Shown here: in pieces, positions 15,893-25,192 of the stretch | How positions within the stretch are numbered: the first letter of the stretch is position 1 | Layout: every line of letters begins with the position of its first letter | Assembly: GCA_017475005.1 (NCBI GenBank) | Contig: JAFVGI010000043.1 | Span: 1 to 52,706, forward strand | Direction: 5' to 3' | Source of the DNA: Prevotella sp. | GTDB lineage: Bacteria; Bacteroidota; Bacteroidia; Bacteroidales; Bacteroidaceae | DNA: 52,706 bases | Program-made: the position numbers and the translations under genes | Notes under the pieces: generated by a model | Seen by the model: the letters and a program-made list of their open reading frames with translations, nothing else | Database searches by the model: none | What the model was told of the DNA's origin: nothing

Positions 15893-16861
15893 ATGGCAAA
15901 GAAATCTTCTATTAAGATTGACCCAGAAAAGATGGCTGGGTTTATGGTTTTCTCTGGTACAGCAACCCGTTATCTGGCAGAAAAAATATGCAAGAGCCTC
16001 GGTTGCCCTTTGGGAAATATGGTAATGACAAAATTCAGCGATGGTGAGTTCGCTGTAAGTTTTGAGGAGACAATTCGCGGTCGCGATATTTTCTTGGTTC
16101 AGAGCACCTTCCCTAATTCAGACAACCTGATGGAGTTGTTGCTGATGATTGATGCAGCAAAGCGTGCTTCTGCCAAGACCATCAATGCCGTAATACCTTA
16201 TTTCGGTTGGGTTCGTCAGGATCGTAAGGATAAGCCACGTGTCAGCATTGGCGCAAAACTTGTTGCCGACCTATTGAGCGTTGCAGGCATCGACCGCCTT
16301 ATCACGATGGATTTGCATGCCGACCAGATACAGGGTTTCTTCGATGTGCCTGTTGACCATCTGTATGGCTCTGGTGTCATACTCCCATATATCGAAAGCC
16401 TTAAGTTGAAGGACCTGGTTATTGCCAGCCCTGACGTCGGTGGTGCTAAGCGTGCAAAGAGTTATGCCAAGTATCTCGATTGCCCATTGGTATTGTGCAA
16501 TAAGACTCGTGCTCGTGCCAATGTAGTGTCTGAGATGCAGATTATTGGCGATGTGGAAGGCAAGGATGTTTTTATCGTTGACGATATGGTAGATACCGCA
16601 GGAACCATTACCAAAGCAGCTGATATCATGAAGGAGGCAGGAGCAAAGACTGTCCGTGCATGTGCCAGCCACTGTGTCATGTCAGGACCTGCAAGCGAGA
16701 GAGTACAGAATTCTGCTCTGGAGGAGATAATCTTTACAGACTCCATTCCTTATTCCAACAGATGCGCAAAGGTGAAACAGCTCAGCGTCGCTGATATGTT
16801 TGCTGAAACCATCAGAAGGTGTATCAACAACGAAAGTATCTCATCACAATACATTATCTAA
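15893..16861 (+). CDS. prs: Ribose-phosphate pyrophosphokinase (PRPP synthetase)
   Basis: This 322-residue cytosolic enzyme transfers pyrophosphate from ATP to ribose 5-phosphate, giving PRPP for nucleotides, His and Trp. All hallmark segments are present: KFSDGEFAVSFEETIRGRDIF (about 44-64), the flexible-loop region GWVRQDRKDKPRVSIGAKLVA, DLHADQIQGFFDVPVDHLYG (about 141-160) and the ribose-phosphate loop IVDDMVDTAGTI (about 229-240). Length is typical. It is the second gene of the 15276-21632 plus-strand run, whose member pyrC also acts in pyrimidine synthesis. Confidence 0.96.
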   Translation: MAKKSSIKIDPEKMAGFMVFSGTATRYLAEKICKSLGCPLGNMVMTKFSDGEFAVSFEETIRGRDIFLVQSTFPNSDNLMELLLMIDAAKRASAKTINAVIPYFGWVRQDRKDKPRVSIGAKLVADLLSVAGIDRLITMDLHADQIQGFFDVPVDHLYGSGVILPYIESLKLKDLVIASPDVGGAKRAKSYAKYLDCPLVLCNKTRARANVVSEMQIIGDVEGKDVFIVDDMVDTAGTITKAADIMKEAGAKTVRACASHCVMSGPASERVQNSALEEIIFTDSIPYSNRCAKVKQLSVADMFAETIRRCINNESISSQYII

Positions 16862-16883
16862 CGCATAGGAGAGAGAACAGAAC

Positions 16884-17216
16884 GTGGGGAGACTTAACTC
16901 TATATGGGATTATATCGCTCGGCATAAGTACCTGATTACTATTACGCTGGGTGTACTGATTATTGGCGTACTCGATGAGAACAGCGTCATGCGTTTGGTT
17001 TCATTGAATATGAAAATCGATGAAGCCAACGAGACACTGGAGGAATATGTTGAACAGTACAAGAGCGATTCAGCAAAGATACATGAGTATGAAACATCTG
17101 TCAGCGGTGTGCGTCGTATTGCTCGTGAGAAGTTTTTCATGAAGCAGGATAATGAAGACGTTTATGTACTGAGTACAGATAGAGAAGCCGAGAAAGAGCA
17201 TGAAAGAGTTAAGTAG
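16884..17216 (+). CDS. FtsB/DivIC-type septum formation initiator protein
   Basis: This 110-residue bitopic protein has one transmembrane helix (about residues 16-33, YLITITLGVLIIGVLDEN), then a coiled coil (about 37-75) and the conserved tail VRRIAREKFFMKQDNEDVYVLS, the mark of the DivIC/FtsB family. Its partners would be FtsL and FtsQ at the division site. It starts with GTG at 16884; there is no ATG before the helix. It overlaps the next gene by 17 bp, implying coupled translation. Confidence 0.88.
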   Translation: MGRLNSIWDYIARHKYLITITLGVLIIGVLDENSVMRLVSLNMKIDEANETLEEYVEQYKSDSAKIHEYETSVSGVRRIAREKFFMKQDNEDVYVLSTDREAEKEHERVK

Positions 17217-17610
17217 AAATCAGCAAATCATTATGGCAATCGGTGCTACGCTGATGGTCATCGGGGTAGGGTGTTTTGTCTTTGGTTTCATGCCCAAGTT
17301 TTTTTCCGTTGTCTTTATGGTCGGAGCTGTATGCTTTGCCATTATGCAGATGATACAGGCCTCTTATGATGACGGAAAGAGTATTACCCTTCGCAGGTTG
17401 AAGAGAATAATGATAATCGGTGATGTATGCTTCATATTGGCAGGACTCCTGATGCTCGAAAATTCTTTTATGGTACTTTATAAGTTCCTCTCGTGGGAAA
17501 CTTGGCTGAAATACTGCTGGAACAACTGGGTTATCCTTCTGCTCGTTGCAGCTATTTTGGAACTCTATACCTCACATAGAATATCCAGTGAACTGAAAAA
17601 GAACAATTGA
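17200..17610 (+). CDS. Small polytopic membrane protein, unknown function
   Basis: This 136-residue protein has about four predicted membrane helices (around residues 10-30, 33-50, 68-88 and 108-124). It has short charged loops and a Lys-rich end (SSELKKNN). I do not recognise a named family. Its start lies inside the ftsB-like gene and its TGA overlaps the ATG of the DUF4369 lipoprotein gene, so it is the middle member of a tightly coupled trio. That arrangement suggests a role at the cell envelope (inference). Confidence 0.8.
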   Translation: MKELSRNQQIIMAIGATLMVIGVGCFVFGFMPKFFSVVFMVGAVCFAIMQMIQASYDDGKSITLRRLKRIMIIGDVCFILAGLLMLENSFMVLYKFLSWETWLKYCWNNWVILLLVAAILELYTSHRISSELKKNN

Positions 17611-18314
17611 TGAGAAAACTTTCTACCTTATTATATTATGTAGTAATTACAGTATGCCTCATGGCATGCTCACAATATAGTGTTGTCGGCTCATCGGACT
17701 TGAGTGACATCGATGGCAGAACACTTTATCTTAAGACCATAGGCCTTGACTCTTTGACAGCTGTCGATTCCTGCAGTGTTGTGCATGGTAAGTTCAAGTT
17801 CTCAGGCTCTCTCGATTCTATTCGTGTCGTAACCCTTTGCATAGATAATTTGCCCATCCTTCCTGTCGTATTGGAGGAAGGAGAGGTTCGTGTGACACTC
17901 AATGACCAAAAGCAAGAGAGCAAAGGAACGCCTCTTAACGATAGTCTCACAGCCTTCAATAAGCGTTATGAAGCGCTGATGAGTCAATTCGAGGATTTGG
18001 AGCATACACAGAATCAGGGATATATGAATGGTGAGAATATGGATTCCATCAATGTCATTCTCGCGACAAAACAGCGTCAGCTCCTTGTGAAGGAGGATGA
18101 ATTGGTAACATCATTCATCTCTGCAAATTTCGACAATTGCCTTGGTCCCTATGTCTTCCAGCTGGCAACCAGCAATTATAGGTATCCTGTTCTGGTACCT
18201 TGGATTGAAGCCCTGATGGCAAAAGCTTCGCAGAAGTTTAAGGATGCTCCATATGTGAAGGAATATATGGGTGTTGCGAAGCAGAATCAGGATATTATGA
18301 CAGGTGTGAAATGA
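17610..18314 (+). CDS. DUF4369 domain lipoprotein
   Basis: This 234-residue lipoprotein has the signal peptide MRKLSTLLYYVVITVCLMAC, where the lipobox LMAC places the lipidated Cys at residue 20. A DUF4369 domain follows (about 25-130: SDLSDIDGRTLYLKTI, VDSCSVVHGKFKFSG, PVVLEEGEVRVTL). DUF4369 is a beta-rich Bacteroidetes domain often found before thioredoxin-like domains; here no CxxC follows and the rest is helical. A TTG at 17607 opens the frame, but ATG at 17610 is preferred because it overlaps the upstream TGA in the ATGA manner. pyrC starts the same way at its end. Confidence 0.88.
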   Translation: MRKLSTLLYYVVITVCLMACSQYSVVGSSDLSDIDGRTLYLKTIGLDSLTAVDSCSVVHGKFKFSGSLDSIRVVTLCIDNLPILPVVLEEGEVRVTLNDQKQESKGTPLNDSLTAFNKRYEALMSQFEDLEHTQNQGYMNGENMDSINVILATKQRQLLVKEDELVTSFISANFDNCLGPYVFQLATSNYRYPVLVPWIEALMAKASQKFKDAPYVKEYMGVAKQNQDIMTGVK

Positions 18315-19624
18315 AGACGCTGATTAAGGATGGTACCATCGTCAATGAGGGAGTGCAGCAGAAGGCTGACATTCTTGTCATCGACGACAGAATAGCCTCT
18401 GTTCTTCCCTGTGGCACCGCTGCTGATTACGATAATGTCATTGACGCAACGGATTGCTATGTCCTTCCTGGCATTATAGATACCCATGTTCATTTTCGTG
18501 AGCCTGGCTTGACTCATAAGGCTGATATGCAGTCTGAAAGTCTTGCGGCGCTTGCTGGTGGTGTCACATCCGTTTTCGAGATGCCTAATACGCAACCTCA
18601 GACAACGACGCTGGCAGCATGGGAAGACAAGATGCAGATGGCGCAGAGCAGAATGCATGTCAATTATGCATTCTTTCCTGGTGCTACGAATGATAATCTC
18701 GAAGAGTTACGGCATTTTGATGTTCATAAGATTCCTGGCATAAAGCTCTTTATGGGTTCCAGTACAGGAAATATGCTTGTCGATAAGGAACAAGCCCTTG
18801 ATGGCATATTCTCCCTTGCATGTGAGATGTCGCTGCCCTTGATGGCACATTGTGAAGACACTACTCTCATCAATCAGCATGCACAGTATTATAAGCAGCT
18901 GACGGGTTCCGACGACCCTGATGTGAAGCTTCATCCCCTCATTCGTGATGAAGAAGCCTGCCTGCAATCCACAGAACTTGCTGTGCGCCTTGCCCATAAG
19001 CATGATACACATCTTCATGTAGCACATATCTCTACACAGAAGGAATTGTCTCTTCTTGGGGGCAATATTACCGGAGAGGCTACAGTAGCCCATCTGCTGT
19101 TCTCCGTACCCGATTACTGCACTCTTGGGACACGCATCAAATGCAATCCGGCAGTAAAGACAACCCTCGATCGTGACGCACTCCGTAAAGCACTCTCTGA
19201 CGGCACTATCACTACTGTTGCCACCGATCATGCTCCTCATATCCTTGCAGAGAAACAGGGTGGGGCACTGAAAGCTATGTCAGGTATGCCGATGGTGCAG
19301 TTCTCTCTTGTGTCAATGCTTTCATTAGTCGATGAGGGAGTGCTGACTATTGAGCAGTTGGTGAAGCTGATGTGTCATAATCCTTCGCAGTTGTTCAAAA
19401 TCCGCGAACGTGGTTTCCTCCGTGAAGGATACAAGGCAGATATCGTTATTGTAAAGCGCTTTGACACTCCGTGGACTCTTGACAGCAGCAAGATAAAAAG
19501 TAAGTGTGGCTGGAGTCCCCTCGAAGGGCGGCAGTTCCATTGGTCGGTAGTTGAGACTCTCGTCAATGGCGCAAGTGGTGTTGATGCACAGAAAAACTTT
19601 GGACAGCCCATAGAATTCAGATGA
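18311..19624 (+). CDS. pyrC: Dihydroorotase (class I)
   Basis: This 437-residue amidohydrolase closes carbamoyl-aspartate to dihydroorotate in pyrimidine synthesis. The zinc motif DTHVHFREPG (about 57-66, His59 and His61), the segment AGGVTSVFEMPNTQP (about 88-102), HVAHIST (about 238-244) and the catalytic ATDHAPH (about 307-313) are all intact, so it is likely an active enzyme, not a PyrC' pseudo-subunit. Its length fits the class I type. The ATG overlaps the preceding stop (ATGA), and its own stop overlaps the plsC start in the same way. Confidence 0.94.
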   Translation: MKTLIKDGTIVNEGVQQKADILVIDDRIASVLPCGTAADYDNVIDATDCYVLPGIIDTHVHFREPGLTHKADMQSESLAALAGGVTSVFEMPNTQPQTTTLAAWEDKMQMAQSRMHVNYAFFPGATNDNLEELRHFDVHKIPGIKLFMGSSTGNMLVDKEQALDGIFSLACEMSLPLMAHCEDTTLINQHAQYYKQLTGSDDPDVKLHPLIRDEEACLQSTELAVRLAHKHDTHLHVAHISTQKELSLLGGNITGEATVAHLLFSVPDYCTLGTRIKCNPAVKTTLDRDALRKALSDGTITTVATDHAPHILAEKQGGALKAMSGMPMVQFSLVSMLSLVDEGVLTIEQLVKLMCHNPSQLFKIRERGFLREGYKADIVIVKRFDTPWTLDSSKIKSKCGWSPLEGRQFHWSVVETLVNGASGVDAQKNFGQPIEFR

Positions 19625-20328
19625 TATATAAGATTTATCAGATATGTGTTTTGGCTCCGGTGGTGGTAATCGTTTCTGCATGGGCAGGCACCACGATGGC
19701 TGTGATGTGCAGCATCTCGCGTCATCCCGACTGGTGGAGCACTTTTGCCTCCAGATGGTGGGCTCGCATCATCCTTGCTGCAGCCCTCATCCCTGTAGAG
19801 GTGAAGGGTAGGGAGCACATCGTTAGAGATGAGTCATATATCTATGCTGCAAACCATCAGGGAGCCTTCGATATATTCCTTGTCTGCGGCTATCTCAATG
19901 TCCCTTTCCGCTGGATGATGAAGCGTGCCCTTGAGAAAGTTCCATTCCTCGGATGGGGATGCAAGCATGCTGGTTATGTTTTTGTTGATAACAGTAATCC
20001 GGGTGAGTCACGCCGTACCTATCGTGAAGCAGAGCAGATACTGCTCTCAGGCATGAGCCTTATGATGTTTCCGGAAGGTTCCCGCACCCGAACCGGCAAC
20101 CTTATGCCATTCAGAAAAGGTGCTTTCGCCCTTGCTGACGAGATGCATATCCCTGTTGTGCCGATGACTATAAATGGCAGCTATGCAATACTCCCTAAAG
20201 GCGAAAAAATTAAATTCATAAAGCGCCATAAGCTCACCCTCACCATCCATAAGCCCATATATCTCGACAATTCTGACGCCCTTCGTGAAGAATGCTATCG
20301 CTGCATCCTCAGCGACCTAAAAGAGTAG
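19621..20328 (+). CDS. plsC: 1-acyl-sn-glycerol-3-phosphate acyltransferase
   Basis: This 235-residue membrane-bound acyltransferase makes phosphatidic acid. It has an N-terminal hydrophobic anchor (about 4-30), the catalytic NHxxxxD motif as NHQGAFD (78-84), and the acceptor-binding FPEGSRT (150-156) with VPMTINGSY (about 180-188). Its start overlaps the pyrC stop (ATGA). The cysteine desulfidase gene begins about 14 bp after its TAG. Confidence 0.93.
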   Translation: MIYKIYQICVLAPVVVIVSAWAGTTMAVMCSISRHPDWWSTFASRWWARIILAAALIPVEVKGREHIVRDESYIYAANHQGAFDIFLVCGYLNVPFRWMMKRALEKVPFLGWGCKHAGYVFVDNSNPGESRRTYREAEQILLSGMSLMMFPEGSRTRTGNLMPFRKGAFALADEMHIPVVPMTINGSYAILPKGEKIKFIKRHKLTLTIHKPIYLDNSDALREECYRCILSDLKE

Positions 20329-20342
20329 TAATTATAAAGTAC

Positions 20343-21632
20343 ATGAAAGATATGGTTGACAAAGAATTAAGAGAACGTATCATAGCGATGATTCATCGCG
20401 AGGTTGTGCCAGCCATTGGCTGTACCGAACCTATGTGTGTAGCATTGTGTACGGCGAAGGCTACCGAGAGGTTGGGCTGCCGTCCCGAGAATATAGAGGC
20501 ATTGCTGAGTGCGAATATCTTGAAGAATGCTATGGGTGTAGGCATCCCTGGAACGGGAATGCTTGGCCTGCCTATTGCCATCGCCTTGGGAGCCATCATC
20601 GGCAAGAGTGACTATCAGCTGGAGGTGCTCAAGGACTTGACACCAGAGACACTCGAAGAAGGAAAGCAGTTTATTTCTGAGAACCGTATCTCAATTAAAC
20701 AGAAGGAAGGTATCAGTGAGAAGCTATACGTGGAAATCACCTGTTCTGCCGGCGATAAGAAGGCTTCGGCTATCATTGCAGGTGGGCATACACGGTTTAT
20801 AGATAGCGAGGCGTGTTTGTCTATCTCAACTGCTAAAACAAACGCAGCTGACAGCGCAGATGTTCCTCTAAATCTCCGCCTCGTGTACGATTTTGCCACT
20901 TCTGCTCCATTGGATGAAATCAGTTTTATCTTGGAAGCACGCACCTATAATATGAATGCTGCCCGTGATGCGCTGAAGGGCAACTACGGCCACAACCTCG
21001 GCAAGAGCATAGAACGTCCGCTGTCGAAAGGCATCTTTGGCGATAGCATCTATTGTCACATTATCTCCCGGACGGCGTCGGCATGCGATGCCCGCATGGG
21101 TGGGGCAATGATACCTGTCATGTCAAACAGCGGCAGCGGCAATCAGGGCATCTGTGCCACCAATCCCGTCTGTGTCTATGCCAAGGAAAATGAGAATACC
21201 GAAGAGGAACTCATTCGCGCTCTGATGCTCAGTCACCTGACAGCCATATATATCAAGCAGTCGTTAGGAAAGCTGTCGGCCCTGTGCGGTTGTGTGGTAG
21301 CCAGCATCGGAAGCAGCTGTGGCATCACCTATCTGATGGGTGGCGACTACAATCGCATTTGTGCTTCGGTGAAGAATATGGTTGCCAATCTGACGGGCAT
21401 GATATGTGACGGAGCAAAGCCCTCATGCTCCCTGAAGATAACCTCCGGCGTCTCTACCGCCCTGCTGTCAGCGCTGCTGGCTATGGAGGGCAAGTGTGTC
21501 AGTTCGTCGGAAGGTATCGTTGATGACGATGTGGACAAGAGTATCCATAACCTGACCAGTATCGGAGCAGATGCTATGTGCATGACCGATGACATGATAC
21601 TAAACATCATGACATCAAAAGATAATAACTAA
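20343..21632 (+). CDS. L-cysteine desulfidase family protein (UPF0597/CyuA-like)
   Basis: This 429-residue protein of the serine-dehydratase-alpha/CdsB superfamily is predicted to degrade L-cysteine to pyruvate, ammonia and sulfide with a [4Fe-4S] cluster. Motifs are AIGCTEPMCVALC (about 20-32), GNQGICATNPVCVY (about 278-291), the Cys-rich SALCGCVVASIGSSCG (about 326-341) and ISGVSTALLSALLA-like sequence near 380. The frame opens at 20292 inside plsC, but the conserved region begins at the ATG at 20343 (or 20352). A role in cysteine detoxification is inference from family. Confidence 0.87.
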   Translation: MKDMVDKELRERIIAMIHREVVPAIGCTEPMCVALCTAKATERLGCRPENIEALLSANILKNAMGVGIPGTGMLGLPIAIALGAIIGKSDYQLEVLKDLTPETLEEGKQFISENRISIKQKEGISEKLYVEITCSAGDKKASAIIAGGHTRFIDSEACLSISTAKTNAADSADVPLNLRLVYDFATSAPLDEISFILEARTYNMNAARDALKGNYGHNLGKSIERPLSKGIFGDSIYCHIISRTASACDARMGGAMIPVMSNSGSGNQGICATNPVCVYAKENENTEEELIRALMLSHLTAIYIKQSLGKLSALCGCVVASIGSSCGITYLMGGDYNRICASVKNMVANLTGMICDGAKPSCSLKITSGVSTALLSALLAMEGKCVSSSEGIVDDDVDKSIHNLTSIGADAMCMTDDMILNIMTSKDNN

Positions 21633-21658
21633 AATAAACATTAAAAAAAACATCAGAC

Positions 21659-22429
21659 ATGAAAACAGCACGCATTTCATCTACATTAATTGCTCTGTTC
21701 TTCTTTATGATTGGAGTACAGGCACAGTCAATCTTAGAGACAACAGTGTTCGAAGCCCCCAAGAAGTTAGTATGTCCAACAAGTGAGTGGGTGAACATCC
21801 GCGCACGTCCCAGCACCTCTGCCCCAAAGGCAAAAAACAAGTGGGGTTACGAAATGGGAGCTGACAATCATACCCTGCTGGCTGTGGAAGAAGAAAATCA
21901 AGGATGGTATCGCATTGGCAAAGACCAGTGGATAAGCAAGTCAGTAGCCAAGCCCGTTCAGCCCAAGCCTATTACCGACAAAATGATGAACCGATTCTTC
22001 GGTTGGAGCGCAGGCTATGATGACTGGGGCGAATGGACTGTCTCCCCTGCGGGCAAGATGGGCTACTATCTCTACATGAGTGGAAACTCGCTGCGTCTGG
22101 GTAAGATGGTGGGCAATGTACTTGTGTTCAAGTACTGCCTCAGTATAGACAACGTCTATATCAGTGAGAAACCCGAAGAGGCTAAGAAATTCAACATCGA
22201 AGTCAATTCCTATGACGGCGAATTGCGTTGTACCTTCACCGTTGGTATGAACTACACCCGCGAGATGAAGCACGCCCAACTGACCGACCGCTTCATCAAT
22301 CTGCAGTTGTTTAACGACAAGGTGTTGGAACGTCTGTTCAAGGACAAGATTGAGAAGAACGAGACCGACTATCTCTACATCACCAGCGACCTGCTGAGTG
22401 GCGAATATGAGAATTACGAACTGGGATAA
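21659..22429 (+). CDS. Secreted SH3-domain protein, unknown function
   Basis: This 256-residue exported protein has a signal peptide of about 22 residues ending GVQAQS. A bacterial SH3-like domain lies at about 32-95 (VCPTSEWVNIRARPSTSAPKA ... GWYRIGKDQWISKSVAKPV), a fold that often binds peptidoglycan or serves as a spacer. The C-terminal ~150 residues (WSAGYDDWGEWTVSP, LRLGKMVGNVLVFKYCLSID) match nothing I know. It precedes another secreted unknown by 23 bp, so the two probably act together. Confidence 0.75.
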   Translation: MKTARISSTLIALFFFMIGVQAQSILETTVFEAPKKLVCPTSEWVNIRARPSTSAPKAKNKWGYEMGADNHTLLAVEEENQGWYRIGKDQWISKSVAKPVQPKPITDKMMNRFFGWSAGYDDWGEWTVSPAGKMGYYLYMSGNSLRLGKMVGNVLVFKYCLSIDNVYISEKPEEAKKFNIEVNSYDGELRCTFTVGMNYTREMKHAQLTDRFINLQLFNDKVLERLFKDKIEKNETDYLYITSDLLSGEYENYELG

Positions 22430-22452
22430 AATAAAAAAAAACTCGCAACACG

Positions 22453-24558
22453 ATGAGAAGACTGCTCACTCTGTTACTGTTCATAGCAGCCATCAATGCT
22501 TTTCCCCAAAATACGAACCCCATTGGACTAAGTGTTTATGACTTTGTCTTTAAGTTTGATGAAAAGAAACCTGATTTGACAGAAGATGGCTTTGCAGTAC
22601 AATACCTTCTGCAAGGTGCTACATTCTGCGGGTTCAATGACTATGACTTCAAATTCAGCATCTGGTGCGAGAAGGACCCCAAAAACCCTGTTTACCCGGA
22701 TGGCTATGTTACCGACTGGAGCAAGCTGCAGCAAATCACCTTTGCTGTCAGCCCCCGCTTTAAAAACGACTTTTATGTGGTGACGGCTCCTGAAAAGGCG
22801 ACCAGTGACCTCACCATAACCAAGGAGCTAAAGCGCTCAGTAACATGGAGGGGAGGATTTTACATCTACATGTATAACTCTCTCTTTGAAAGCCTGGCAC
22901 CAAAAGACCTCACTGAGATGCGCTTCTATCTGCGCTACGAAATAGACTTTCATTCACAAGAAGGCAATGCACATCTCACTAATGGCCACAGAGGCGAAAG
23001 GACAGCAAGCGTCATTTGGAAGAACAGCAAATACAAACTTGCAGTTAAGAGCTGGCTGACAGAGGTAAAAGGCTCGGAGGGAAATGACGGCGGAGAGACA
23101 GAGAACGGCTACAACCTGAACTTCGATTTTCCTTATCATCCCGTCAATATGCCCTTCGAGGTTACAATATCCTTCTGGCGCGAGAAAGACCCGCTTCATC
23201 CGCTCTACAGCAACGACGTGATAGACGACTTCAAGATGATGGATATGATGCAGTTCACCCAGTCAACCAAATACCCCAACATCATCGGAGCCACCTGGCA
23301 CAACGAGGAGGACTACGAGATGGTTTCGGAATACTCCGTGCAGAAAAACGAATGGAAGCCCTTCTCTATTTTTCTGCCCGATGTGCTATTCCAGAGCTTC
23401 GACCCTCCATACATACCTGATGACGTTGAAGAGGTGCCGGTACGCTACTACATCACCTACCACCTGTCCTTCGGCGGCGACTACGTTAGTAGCGAACAGC
23501 GAAAACTCCCATGGGTGGGGTGGAAATATACCAAACCATACACGCAAAAAGTAGAAAATATTGACACTATTAATCTTGGAGGTTTGTTCGATGAAGAGTG
23601 CACCCACGACTTCCGGTTAATACATGACCCAATTATGTACGTTCATAAGCTCCCTACACCGGAGCCGCCACAGCAACCGGAGCCGCCACAGCCGCCTCGC
23701 AAACACGTTTGCTACTACTACCTCTGGCATACCCCGAGATGCTCCATCTCACCCGAGTATGTGTACGTTGATGTCAATATACTACCCGATGAGTTCTATT
23801 TCGAAGCGGCACAGCACAAGAGCCTTTTCGTACGCAATATCGAAGACCGCCACATCTGCAAGTCCACTGCAGTAGAGGGACTTTGGGCGGCGATGTTCCC
23901 CGAACAGGAGGTAAGTCGTGGGTACTCCTCCGACGACAACACCCCTCTGAGCCACATGAACTTAGAACAAGCCAAAGAACTGATGAGCCGCATGAATGAT
24001 TATGCTAAACACAAGCGACTGCCTTGGGAATTTAGTGTGGCTACGGCATATGAGGCAAAACATGCCGGGCTGGAGTTCAAAGAGACTGGCGATGAAGACG
24101 ATGAGGCATTTACTGCCGACGGATGTTTCTACATCACTGCACAAAGCACTCAGATTCCTACGGCGAAGCGAACGACCTTCAACTACAAAGTCTTCACAGA
24201 CTACTCGTTCTATTGTCGTTTCCCCAACTGCACTACTAAATCATCATCAGCATATCCTAACCATCAACATCGCAACACCGAACGCGCGGCCCAAAGGGCA
24301 TGCGAAAGCAATGAAAACTGGTGCAACATGCGCAATAAGGAAACCGAGGCCAACTTAGCCAAACTGAAGCAGCAGTCCCCTTCGGGCGGAGATGACGAAA
24401 CACCGGAAGCCCAGCCAACTTACATCTGGTACGTGAAAGATGTTTCCTACGAGAAATGCGCCAAATGCGACGAACACAGGAACGGCTCTGATGTCGTTAC
24501 GCTCAAATCCTTCACCACCAAAGAGAAGGCCGAACAATACCTCAATACACTGAAATAA
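22453..24558 (+). CDS. Secreted protein: duplicated domain, Pro-rich linker, degenerate FGE/SUMF1-like C-terminus
   Basis: This 701-residue exported protein has a signal peptide ending near residue 18 (AINAFPQ). Residues about 22-195 and 205-370 are two diverged copies of one beta-rich domain: FSIWCEKDPKNPVYPDG in copy 1 aligns with ISFWREKDPLHPLYSND in copy 2. A linker of PEPPQQPEPPQPP follows (about 402-416). Beyond it, STAVEGLWAAMF, PLSHMNLEQAKELMSRMN and LPWEFSVATAYEAKHAG follow the order of formylglycine-generating-enzyme (SUMF1) motifs (EVT..lW..vm; PV..VsW.dA..f...l; LPtEaEWEyA.r.G). Key positions are altered, however. The end (YEKCAKCDEH) carries a CxxC pair. The function is unknown; the FGE link is my reading by eye. 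Confidence 0.78.
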   Translation: MRRLLTLLLFIAAINAFPQNTNPIGLSVYDFVFKFDEKKPDLTEDGFAVQYLLQGATFCGFNDYDFKFSIWCEKDPKNPVYPDGYVTDWSKLQQITFAVSPRFKNDFYVVTAPEKATSDLTITKELKRSVTWRGGFYIYMYNSLFESLAPKDLTEMRFYLRYEIDFHSQEGNAHLTNGHRGERTASVIWKNSKYKLAVKSWLTEVKGSEGNDGGETENGYNLNFDFPYHPVNMPFEVTISFWREKDPLHPLYSNDVIDDFKMMDMMQFTQSTKYPNIIGATWHNEEDYEMVSEYSVQKNEWKPFSIFLPDVLFQSFDPPYIPDDVEEVPVRYYITYHLSFGGDYVSSEQRKLPWVGWKYTKPYTQKVENIDTINLGGLFDEECTHDFRLIHDPIMYVHKLPTPEPPQQPEPPQPPRKHVCYYYLWHTPRCSISPEYVYVDVNILPDEFYFEAAQHKSLFVRNIEDRHICKSTAVEGLWAAMFPEQEVSRGYSSDDNTPLSHMNLEQAKELMSRMNDYAKHKRLPWEFSVATAYEAKHAGLEFKETGDEDDEAFTADGCFYITAQSTQIPTAKRTTFNYKVFTDYSFYCRFPNCTTKSSSAYPNHQHRNTERAAQRACESNENWCNMRNKETEANLAKLKQQSPSGGDDETPEAQPTYIWYVKDVSYEKCAKCDEHRNGSDVVTLKSFTTKEKAEQYLNTLK

Positions 24559-24585
24559 CTTTTCTTGTGGGAAGTTTTAGTAATA

Positions 24586-24623
24586 AAAACGTGCAACTCA
24601 ACATTGGGCTGCACGTTTTAACT
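24586..24623 (+). terminator. Terminator, copy 1 of the dnaK-type hairpin
   Basis: The 10-bp arms AAAACGTGCA (24586-24595) and TGCACGTTTT (24610-24619) enclose a 14-nt loop. The right-hand flank (TTATTGAGAACTGGAATTAT) repeats the one next to the dnaK stop codon. Confidence 0.8.
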
Positions 24624-24950
24624 TATTGAGAACTGGAATTATCTTCCATCAGCTATCACTTCGCTAACCACAGACCTGCCCCTGTGTTCCACAAAAAAAC
24701 GTCCAATATCTACAAAAAATCACTCATTTTTTATAAAATTTTGATGAAAATGGGCTTTCTAAAAATTACTACTTTTATAGGAAAAACAATCAATTTTAAG
24801 TAAAAAATGGCATTTTTTTCAGTATAATATTGTCTTTCTTCTTGCGGAGCGGGGGCATATTACTTCTTATGAATAATGCAAAAGCATCATTCGCTACTTA
24901 TTGAAGATCAACACTTTATGAGACTTGTATATGATAGTCAATACCCCAAA

Positions 24951-25099
24951 GTGCTACAGTGCTACAGTTAGAATTCCGCATACCGCATCCCCCCCAAATA
25001 GGCCTATATTTATATTATATATATATAATATAAATATAGAAGTTCTGTTTACCCATACAGAGTAGGTGTTTTTGAACTGCAACACTGCAACACTGCAAC
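24951..25099. repeat. Nested inverted repeats around a 34-bp perfect palindrome
   Basis: The centre (25005-25038) is a perfect AT-only palindrome whose left half is TATATTTATATTATATA. Outside it, GTGCTACAGTGCTACAGTT (24951-24969) and AACTGCAACACTGCAACAC (from 25075) are inverted copies differing at 2 of 19 positions. Each arm is itself an 8- or 9-nt direct repeat (GCTACAGT; TGCAACAC). Confidence 0.85.
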
Positions 25100-25192
25100 A
25101 GAATCGACCTCTAAAAACTAGAGCGTGCTTTTTTGCGTGCTTTTTTTCGAAAATAATTCGTATAGTTGTGAAAAAATGAGTAATTTTGTATC

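Noticed and set aside
20292-20342. Upstream extension of the cysteine desulfidase frame inside plsC
   Set aside because: The conserved protein begins at 20343, and the extension only reads plsC in another frame.
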